From assembly GCA_944322725.1 (NCBI GenBank), contig CALUPU010000014.1, positions 1 through 39,945 on the forward strand: DNA of 39,945 bases, read 5' to 3'. This DNA comes from Candidatus Gastranaerophilales bacterium. GTDB taxonomy: Bacteria; Cyanobacteriota; Vampirovibrionia; Gastranaerophilales; Gastranaerophilaceae. Positions 33,790 to 39,945 of this stretch are shown here, piece by piece. Positions within the stretch are counted from its first letter, which is position 1; each line of letters opens with the position of its first letter. The position numbers and the translations under genes were made by a program. The notes under the pieces were generated by a model, which saw only the letters and a list, made by a program, of their open reading frames with translations, searched no databases and was not told where the DNA came from.

Positions 33790-36456
33790 TTATTTGCAGG
33801 CGCAAGCTTCTTTCTTTTTGCCTTCGATTACCGCCTGAGCAGCAGCAAGTCTTGCTTGCGGAACTCTGAACGGTGAGCAAGAAACGTAATTCAAGCCGAT
33901 TCTGTGGCAGAATTTCACGGATTCGGGGTCGCCGCCGTGTTCACCGCAGATACCGCGTTTGAGGTTGGGTCTTACAGGAAGTGCTTTTTCTAAAGCAATT
34001 TCCATTAATTGTCCAACACCTTCTTGATCTAAAGTAGCAAACGGGTTGGCAGGAAGGATTTTGTTATCAACATATCTGTTGAGGAATTTGCCTTCCGCAT
34101 CGTCTCTTGAGTAACCGAAAGTCATCTGTGTAAGGTCGTTTGTACCGAATGAGAAGAATTCGGCGTATTCGGCAATTTTGTCTGCTGTTAATGCGGCACG
34201 CGGAATTTCAATCATTGTACCAATCATATAATCAACAGTAACGCCTTTTTCGTCCATTACTTCTTTAGCTACTTTTTCTACAACAGCTTTTGCTTCCTTA
34301 AGTTCGTTAACGTGACCAACAAGCGGAATCATAACTTCAGGTTTTACGTTCATTCCTTCTTTTTTCAGGTCGCAAGCTGCCGAGAAGATAGCTCTTGCCT
34401 GCATTTCGTTGATTTCAGGCCATGTAAGACCCAGACGGCATCCGCGAAGACCCATCATCGGGTTCAATTCTGACATAGATTCAACGAGGTGAAGCATTTC
34501 TTCGTCTTTTTTAACATCTTCGTTGAGCGCTTTCTTTCTTGCAACTGTTGCAATGAGTTCTTCCTTAGAAGGTAAGAATTCGTGAAGCGGCGGGTCTAAA
34601 AGACGAATTGTCATCGGTTTTTCGCCCATTGCTTTGAACATATCATAGAAGTCTTGATACTGCATAGGAAGCAGGTGGCTCAGGGCTTCTTTTCTCTGTT
34701 CAAGGTTTTCAGCGATAATCATTTTTTGTACCCACGGAAGTCTTTCCGGAGCCATGAACATGTGTTCTGTTCTGCAAAGACCTACGCCCTCAGCACCGAG
34801 TTCGAGTGCTTTTGCAACGTCAGCCGGAGTATCAGCGTTAGCGCGAACGCCGAGCTGTTTAACTTCATTAACCCATGTGAAGAGTTTTTTGAAGTTGTCG
34901 TCCATTACAGGAGGAACGAGGTGTACAGCACCTTCAAATACTTCACCTGTACCGCCGTCAAGCGAGATTACATCGTCTTTGTGGTAAACTTTTCCGCTTG
35001 CGTCAGTCAAAGTTTCGTTTTTAAGGTCGATTTTCAAATCTTCGCAGCCTGCAACGCAAGGTTTGCCCATGCCTTTTGCAACTACTGCTGCGTGAGAAGT
35101 CATACCGCCTCTGAGTGTTAAAACACCCTGAGAAGCAATCATACCGTGGATATCGTCAGGGCAAGTTTCCAAACGAACGAGAACAACTTTTTCGCCTGCA
35201 TTGCCGCGTTCAGCTGCTTCTTCCGTATCGAATACAACTTTACCAACAGCCGCACCCGGAGATGCTGCAAGACCTTGAGCGATTTTGTGAGCTTCTTTTT
35301 TAGCTGCGGGGTCAAAGTCAGGAAGCAATACCTGATAGAGCTGGTTCGGGTCAACGAGTTCTATTGCTCTTTCTTTTGAAATAATGCCTTCTTCAGCCAT
35401 TTCAACAGCGATTCTTACAGAAGCTTTTGCAGTTCTTTTGCCGTTTCTTGTTTGAAGAATGTATAATTTACCTCTTTCGATGGTGAATTCCATATCCTGA
35501 ACGTCTTTGTAGCCTTCTTCAAGTTTTTTAGCAATATCGACGTATTGTTTGTACTGTTCGGGCATTTCTTTTTCGAGGTCGGCAATCGGGTGAGGAGTTC
35601 TGATACCTGCAACAACGTCTTCACCTTGAGCGTTTGTCAGATATTCACCGTAGAATTTGTTTTCACCTGTGGACGGGTTTCTTGTGAAAGATACGCCTGT
35701 TGCACAGTCGTCGCCCATGTTTCCGAATACCATTGTTTGAACGTTTACGGCAGTACCGTAGTTGTGGTCAATTTTGTAGTGGTTTCTGTAAGCAACTGCT
35801 CTGGGGATGTTCCAGGAGCGGAAAACTGCTTCGATAGCTTCTTCAAGCTGTACATAAGGATCCTGCGGGAATTCCTTGCCTGTTTCAGCTTTGATTAATG
35901 CTTTGTAAGGTTCAATTAAAGATTTCCAGTCATCTGCTGAAAGTTCGATATCGAGTTTGTAGCCTTTTTCAGCTTTGATTTTGTCGATATATTCTTCGAA
36001 TTTCATTCTTTCGATGTCCCAGGCTACAGAGCCGAACATTGTTAAGAATCTTCTGTATGAATCGTAGCAGAATCTCGGGTTGTTGGTAAGTTTAATCATA
36101 CCTTCAACAGTAGCGTCGTTCATACCGAGGTTGAGGATAGTTTCCATCATACCGGGCATTGAGAGTCTTGCGCCTGAACGTACGGAAACGAGGAGCGGGT
36201 TTTCGGCATCGCCGAATTTTTTACCTGCTTTTTCTTCAACTTTTTTCAAAGCTGCTTTTACTTCATCCATAACGCCTGCAGGCATTTTGTTGCCGTGATT
36301 GATGTAATCCATACAGGTTTCTGTAGTGATTGTCAACCCCGGAGGAACGGGAAGTCCCAAATTAGTCATTTCAGCAAGGTTTGCACCCTTACCGCCGAGA
36401 AGATTACGCATGTCTGCGTTGCCTTCCTCGAATAACCATACTCGTTTTTCTGTCAT
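33790..36456 (-). CDS. ppdK: Pyruvate, phosphate dikinase
   Basis: Interconverts pyruvate, ATP and phosphate with phosphoenolpyruvate, AMP and PPi; in anaerobes it often runs toward ATP or replaces pyruvate kinase. The 888 aa have the nucleotide-binding domain (LLGGKGANLAEMTNLGLPVP, SVRSGARLSMPGMMETILN), the phosphohistidine near residue 455 in LRGGMTSHAAVVAKGMGKP, and the PEP/pyruvate domain with GLCRTEHMF, SFGTNDLTQMTFGYSRDD and catalytic Cys in GICGEHGGDP. ATG 36456 with AAGGAGAAAAC is chosen; the frame to 36516 adds 20 residues without support. The tail EACACK is cysteine-rich. A strong terminator follows. Confidence 0.97.
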   Translation of the reverse strand: MTEKRVWLFEEGNADMRNLLGGKGANLAEMTNLGLPVPPGLTITTETCMDYINHGNKMPAGVMDEVKAALKKVEEKAGKKFGDAENPLLVSVRSGARLSMPGMMETILNLGMNDATVEGMIKLTNNPRFCYDSYRRFLTMFGSVAWDIERMKFEEYIDKIKAEKGYKLDIELSADDWKSLIEPYKALIKAETGKEFPQDPYVQLEEAIEAVFRSWNIPRAVAYRNHYKIDHNYGTAVNVQTMVFGNMGDDCATGVSFTRNPSTGENKFYGEYLTNAQGEDVVAGIRTPHPIADLEKEMPEQYKQYVDIAKKLEEGYKDVQDMEFTIERGKLYILQTRNGKRTAKASVRIAVEMAEEGIISKERAIELVDPNQLYQVLLPDFDPAAKKEAHKIAQGLAASPGAAVGKVVFDTEEAAERGNAGEKVVLVRLETCPDDIHGMIASQGVLTLRGGMTSHAAVVAKGMGKPCVAGCEDLKIDLKNETLTDASGKVYHKDDVISLDGGTGEVFEGAVHLVPPVMDDNFKKLFTWVNEVKQLGVRANADTPADVAKALELGAEGVGLCRTEHMFMAPERLPWVQKMIIAENLEQRKEALSHLLPMQYQDFYDMFKAMGEKPMTIRLLDPPLHEFLPSKEELIATVARKKALNEDVKKDEEMLHLVESMSELNPMMGLRGCRLGLTWPEINEMQARAIFSAACDLKKEGMNVKPEVMIPLVGHVNELKEAKAVVEKVAKEVMDEKGVTVDYMIGTMIEIPRAALTADKIAEYAEFFSFGTNDLTQMTFGYSRDDAEGKFLNRYVDNKILPANPFATLDQEGVGQLMEIALEKALPVRPNLKRGICGEHGGDPESVKFCHRIGLNYVSCSPFRVPQARLAAAQAVIEGKKKEACACK

Positions 36457-36608
36457 GTTTGTTTTCTCCTTTACAATAAACTGAGTATTTATGTATGTGT
36501 TTTCAATAGAAACCATTATTTACACACGAAAACACTACCATAAAAACGAGGTTTTTACAAACATTTTTGTGATAAAAATCCACACTGCACAAGTCTTTTT
36601 ATAAAACA

Positions 36609-37562
36609 TCAATCATATAAATGACATGCTGTTTTGGCACAATGATTTATTTCTTTTAATTGCGGGTCGATTTTTGTACAGATTTCCATACAATCCTGAC
36701 ATCTGGGGTGGAAAGGGCACCCTGTTATCTTATCAGTAATGGAAGGAGGCTGGCCTTCGATTGTTTTAACATCGGTTGTATTGATATCAAGAATCACATT
36801 TAATAAAGCCCTTGTATAAGGATGCTTCGGGTTATTAAAGAGTTTGTCTTTTGAAGCATATTCAACGATACGGCCTGCATACATCACGGCGATTTTGTCG
36901 GCGTTTTCCGCTACAATGCCGAGGTCATGGGTTATCAGTATCAAAGAGAGGTTATATTTTGATTTTACTTCCCGCAGGATTTCCATAATCTGCGCCTGAA
37001 CAGTCACATCCAGCGCGGTAGTAGGCTCATCCGCAATAATAACCTCCGCGTTGCATGCAAGAGCCATTGCTATAATAACGCGCTGTTTCATCCCGCCTGA
37101 GAATTCATGCGGATAGGCTTTCATTTTTTCTCTTGCGTCAGGTATTTTGACCCTTTCAAGAGCCTCAACAGCTATGTCAAAAGCCTCTTTGCCCCTTAAA
37201 CCCTGATGCAGTTCGATTATTTCAAGAAGCTGATTACCGATTGTATAAAGCGGATTCAAAGATGTCATCGGGTCCTGCGGTATGAGGGCAATCTTTTTTC
37301 CCCGTATTTTCTGCATTTGTTTCTGATTGAAACCAAGAAGGTTGTTGTTATTGTACAGGATTTCTCCGCCCGTAATACGTGCGGTCTCGGGCAAAAGCTG
37401 CAAAATACTCATAGTGGAGATGGTTTTTCCGCAGCCTGATTCTCCTACAATAGCGAGGGTCTCGCCTTTTTCAAGGTCAAAGCTGACGCCATATATTGCC
37501 TGACAGAATCCATCAGACAGGTCAAAGCCCAGATTTAAATTTTTTACTTCAAGGATTTTCAT
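36609..37562 (-). CDS. Oligopeptide/dipeptide-type ABC transporter ATP-binding protein
   Basis: Energises peptide or nickel uptake at the inner membrane. The 317-aa product has Walker A GESGCGKTIS, the Q-loop region ALIPQDPMTSLNPL, signature FSGGMKQRV, Walker B VIIADEPTTALDV and the H-loop LITHDLG. The C-terminal extension has GCPFHPRCQDCMEIC and further cysteines, characteristic of the DppD/OppD branch. Such proteins act with a second ATPase, two permeases and a binding protein, none of which are in the window. No Shine-Dalgarno site is clear before ATG 37562; a folded leader lies at 37577-37675. Confidence 0.92.
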   Translation of the reverse strand: MKILEVKNLNLGFDLSDGFCQAIYGVSFDLEKGETLAIVGESGCGKTISTMSILQLLPETARITGGEILYNNNNLLGFNQKQMQKIRGKKIALIPQDPMTSLNPLYTIGNQLLEIIELHQGLRGKEAFDIAVEALERVKIPDAREKMKAYPHEFSGGMKQRVIIAMALACNAEVIIADEPTTALDVTVQAQIMEILREVKSKYNLSLILITHDLGIVAENADKIAVMYAGRIVEYASKDKLFNNPKHPYTRALLNVILDINTTDVKTIEGQPPSITDKITGCPFHPRCQDCMEICTKIDPQLKEINHCAKTACHLYD

Positions 37563-37576
37563 AATTAATTAAATTT

Positions 37577-37675
37577 CCGCCTGTGCAATCAAAGATTGCT
37601 CCATTCCCGGAACTTTGTTCCGTTCATAAAGGCGGTAAAGAACGGTTACGCCTTATGGTCTTTCAGTTCTGAAAG
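37577..37675 (-). promoter_or_regulatory. Folded leader upstream of the ABC ATPase gene
   Basis: CCGCCT (37577-37582) with AGGCGG (37630-37635) closes a three-way junction holding hairpins GCAATC-AAA-GATTGC (37585-37599) and CGGAAC-TTT-GTTCCG (37608-37622). AGGCG can instead pair with CGCCT near 37649-37653, giving two exclusive folds. CTTTCAG-TT-CTGAAAG (37660-37675) is a further hairpin after dapF. Confidence 0.5.
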
Positions 37676-37686
37676 CCCGCCAGGCT

Positions 37687-38541
37687 TCACACACTGATAA
37701 TACCTGTATACACATATTCTGCGCTACCTGTCATGAATACATCAAAGTCTTTGTTTTGTGAATTGCCTGCCCATTCAATTGTAAGGCTACCGCCCGGCAG
37801 ATTGACTTTTACTTTGTTGTCGCACAGACCGTTTAATATTGCAGCAACTACAGATGCACACGCTCCCGTTCCGCAGGCAAGAGTGATTCCGCAGCCTCTT
37901 TCCCATACGGCAACATCGATTTCTTCTCTTGATTTTACTTTTACAAATTCAACATTGGTTTTTTCAGGGAACAAGTCATCGTGTTCAATGGCTTTTCCGT
38001 ATTTTTTTGCAAGTTCTGTTATGTTTTCATCATCTTTGACAAAAATCACGCAGTGAGGATTACCCATGCTGACGGCATTTACAGTGAATTTTTTAATACC
38101 GTCCCACAGATGGTAATTAAGACTTTTGTCTCCTTTAAACGGTATTTTTTCAGGCTCAAGAACAGGTTTGCCCATATTAACTTTTACACGCAAATCTTCA
38201 AGCACTTCCGGAACAATTTTGCCTGCGCCTGTATGCACGGTGAATTTTCTTTTGTTAACAATTTTTTTATCAAAGCAGAATCTGGCAAAGCATCTCATGC
38301 CGTTTCCGCACATTTGTGCAGTGCTGCCGTCAGCCTGATAAAAAAGCCATTCAAGGTCGGAGTAAGTTTTGGGGTTTTCCACAGGAACAAAAATACCGTC
38401 AGCACCGATTCCAAAGTGTCTGTCACAGAGTTTAACGGCAATTTCAGGGAATTTATCCTGAATTTTTTTGTACTCGCTGTATTCCATAAGGATAAAGTCG
38501 TTGCCTGCGCCCTGCATTTTTGTAAATTTTACCTGTGTCAT
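37687..38541 (-). CDS. dapF: Diaminopimelate epimerase
   Basis: Converts LL- to meso-diaminopimelate for lysine and peptidoglycan. The 284 aa have TKMQGAGNDFILME, FGIGADGIFV, the acid/base cysteines Cys78 in AQMCGNGMRCFARF and Cys223 in CGITLACGTGACAS, and MGNPHCVIFV. Length and both catalytic cysteines are standard. A TATAAT box on the minus strand lies near 38570 in the leader of the gene. Downstream (toward lower coordinates) a folded spacer separates it from the ABC ATPase. Confidence 0.97.
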   Translation of the reverse strand: MTQVKFTKMQGAGNDFILMEYSEYKKIQDKFPEIAVKLCDRHFGIGADGIFVPVENPKTYSDLEWLFYQADGSTAQMCGNGMRCFARFCFDKKIVNKRKFTVHTGAGKIVPEVLEDLRVKVNMGKPVLEPEKIPFKGDKSLNYHLWDGIKKFTVNAVSMGNPHCVIFVKDDENITELAKKYGKAIEHDDLFPEKTNVEFVKVKSREEIDVAVWERGCGITLACGTGACASVVAAILNGLCDNKVKVNLPGGSLTIEWAGNSQNKDFDVFMTGSAEYVYTGIISV

Positions 38542-38624
38542 AGTTCAGCCCCTTTTTCTATCACGGAGATTATAGCATATTTTTTACAACAAAACATGCG
38601 TGCTTGTGTGTTTTCGATATGGGT

Positions 38625-39875
38625 TTATTTATTGAAAATCATGAAAGATTCTTTAAGGAATTCATAGCCTTTAAGGAAAGACTCTATATCCACCATTTCG
38701 TTGCTCGAGTGCATGTTATAAATATCCGCAAGTCCGATGAGATAAGGTTTGAACACCTGATTGTGTTTGTTTTTTTCGTGAGCATAGATATGTGTTTCCG
38801 CGCCGGCATGGAAGGAGGAAACCTCGCCTTTTATGCCTGTATTTTCACAGGCTTGTATGCAGATTTTCTGGATAGTTTCATCGCCTGATTTTTCAAATGC
38901 TTTCATTTTTGACTTTGCAATAAATTCCGCAAGTGCAAGTCCTTCGTATTTTTTATTGAATTCTTCGACAATATTTTTTATGTCGTTTATCAATTGCTGT
39001 TCATTAGCTTCTTCAGAACTTCTTATTGAATATTTTGCCATTGCTTTTGTATTAATAATATTTGTTAGGCTGTTATTTGCAACATATTCGATATAGCTTT
39101 GCGCTTCAATTTGTTTTTGTGCGATTTTTTGTATAACAGGTTCCACACCCCCGCCTATTACAGAGCCTATATTTATAGATGTAACTGTGCCGTATTCATC
39201 GCGTTTGTATTCACCCTGAGGGATTTGTGCAATGAGTTCTCCGATGAGTTTTACGGCGTTTACTCTTGAGGTGTCTCCTATATCAATGCCGGAGTGGCCG
39301 CCTTTATAAGCATTGACAATTAATGTTCCGTTTGTATAGCTTGCTCCTGAAATCTGAATTTGCCCTAGTTTGTCCGCATCCAGAACCATAACGTATTCAG
39401 AGTCTATTTCGTCAAATTTGACGTTATGTATTCCTGTCATGTTCTGTTCTTCGTCTCTTGTAAACACGAGTTCCAGCCCGCCGTGTTTGATTTCGGGGTG
39501 GTTTTTCAGATACATTGCAAGGTGCATTGCTGCAGACACGCCGACTTTGTCGTCAGCCCCGAGAGGTCTTGTTTTGTCTGTTTCGATAAATCTTTCGCAT
39601 TCGGAAATTCTTATATTAACGTCTGACGCATCGCCCACAACGTCCATGTGTGCAGAGAGAAGCAGAGGTTTTTTTGACGGGTCTGTTGCGCTTAGTTTTG
39701 CGATAACGTTTTTAAAGTCATCCTGTTTAGCTTGTATACCGGCAGATGTCAGGATTTCTACAATTTTTGCCGAGACCTTTTCTTCTTCGCCCGAAGGGGA
39801 AGGGATTTGCACAAGTGTGCAGAACAGGTCTATGAGGTCATTTTCTTTTCTTAAGTTATCGATATTTGCGGTCAT
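38625..39875 (-). CDS. M20-family peptidase, PepT-like
   Basis: Zinc aminopeptidase of the M20B group, probably acting on di- or tripeptides in the cytoplasm. The 416 aa show the metal ligand block LLSAHMDVVGDA, the bridging Asp in RPLGADDKVGVSAAMH, the catalytic Glu pair in VFTRDEEQNMTG, DADKLGQI and the dimerisation-domain KGGHSGIDIGD, followed by SFHAGAETHIY and the last His in IYNMHSSNEMVDIESF. The start has AAAGGAG before ATG 39875. It fits with peptide uptake by the nearby ABC ATPase, though that link is inference. Confidence 0.93.
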   Translation of the reverse strand: MTANIDNLRKENDLIDLFCTLVQIPSPSGEEEKVSAKIVEILTSAGIQAKQDDFKNVIAKLSATDPSKKPLLLSAHMDVVGDASDVNIRISECERFIETDKTRPLGADDKVGVSAAMHLAMYLKNHPEIKHGGLELVFTRDEEQNMTGIHNVKFDEIDSEYVMVLDADKLGQIQISGASYTNGTLIVNAYKGGHSGIDIGDTSRVNAVKLIGELIAQIPQGEYKRDEYGTVTSINIGSVIGGGVEPVIQKIAQKQIEAQSYIEYVANNSLTNIINTKAMAKYSIRSSEEANEQQLINDIKNIVEEFNKKYEGLALAEFIAKSKMKAFEKSGDETIQKICIQACENTGIKGEVSSFHAGAETHIYAHEKNKHNQVFKPYLIGLADIYNMHSSNEMVDIESFLKGYEFLKESFMIFNK

Positions 39876-39904
39876 TTTTAAACTCCTTTTGATTTATTAA
39901 GTTA

Positions 39905-39933
39905 ATGATAGGCTTTTTATGTGTGTTTGTAAA
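39905..39933 (-). promoter_or_regulatory. Promoter of the M20 peptidase gene
   Basis: On the minus strand TTTACA (39933-39928) and TATCAT (39910-39905) have a 17-bp spacer, about 30 bp before ATG 39875. Confidence 0.6.
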
Positions 39934-39945
39934 TAATGCCTCCTG

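Noticed and set aside
34654-35898. Plus-strand ORFs within ppdK
   Set aside because: Antisense shadows of a conserved enzyme; the products have no family resemblance.
36457-36516. Longer start for ppdK
   Set aside because: AAGGAGAAAAC precedes ATG 36456, and the added residues are not part of the enzyme family.

Overview
The window looks like a chromosomal segment of a low-GC, diderm, flagellated, probably anaerobic fermentative bacterium. Outer-membrane evidence comes from kdsC and kdsD (Kdo for lipopolysaccharide) and from the flagellar L-ring and P-ring genes flgH and flgI. Energy metabolism is suggested by an ADP-forming acyl-CoA synthetase and pyruvate phosphate dikinase. The protein styles fit a gut member of the non-photosynthetic cyanobacterial sister group (Vampirovibrionia/Melainabacteria, order Gastranaerophilales). 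That placement is inference; no rRNA or other phylogenetic marker is present.

Layout. 1-4.7 kb (minus strand): 3'-truncated acyl-CoA synthetase, a TatD-linked radical SAM protein, a TTG-started HTH/coiled-coil protein, a small zinc ribbon and a proline-rich protein. 4.9-13.6 kb (plus): a flagellar rod/ring/hook-junction operon (lytic transglycosylase, flgF, flgG, flgA, flgH, flgI, flgJ rod-binding domain, unknown 94-aa gene, flgN-like, flgK, flgL). 13.7-19.6 kb: smpB and a phosphohexomutase (minus), pheA and two tandem acetyltransferase-like paralogues (plus), ahcY and a small unknown gene (minus). 19.7-23 kb: small HTH protein, gpsA, uppS, rdgB (plus) and a small unknown gene (minus). 23.1-25.9 kb (minus): a short unknown protein, then kdsD-kdsC followed by a degenerate PurN-like protein with a cysteine cluster. 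26.2-31.4 kb (plus): metK, ilvB, ilvN and a DUF4127 gene. 31.6-39.9 kb: a second phosphohexomutase, ppdK, an oligopeptide-type ABC ATPase, dapF and an M20 peptidase (minus), plus one HTH gene (plus).

The coding genes are mostly ordinary housekeeping. The unusual content is between the genes. Three copies of a structured repeat (2895-3082, 21494-21678, 31384-31583) share a core motif but are closed by locus-specific, perfectly complementary arms. A second hairpin class appears at 3862-3949 and 9751-9863. A candidate pseudoknot lies in the metK leader. At 33.46-33.77 kb a strong plus-strand promoter and terminator bracket a structured RNA that runs antisense to a tiny hydrophobic ORF with a strong ribosome-binding site. 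Several perfect palindromes sit on promoters. No tRNA, rRNA, CRISPR array, insertion sequence or prophage was seen.
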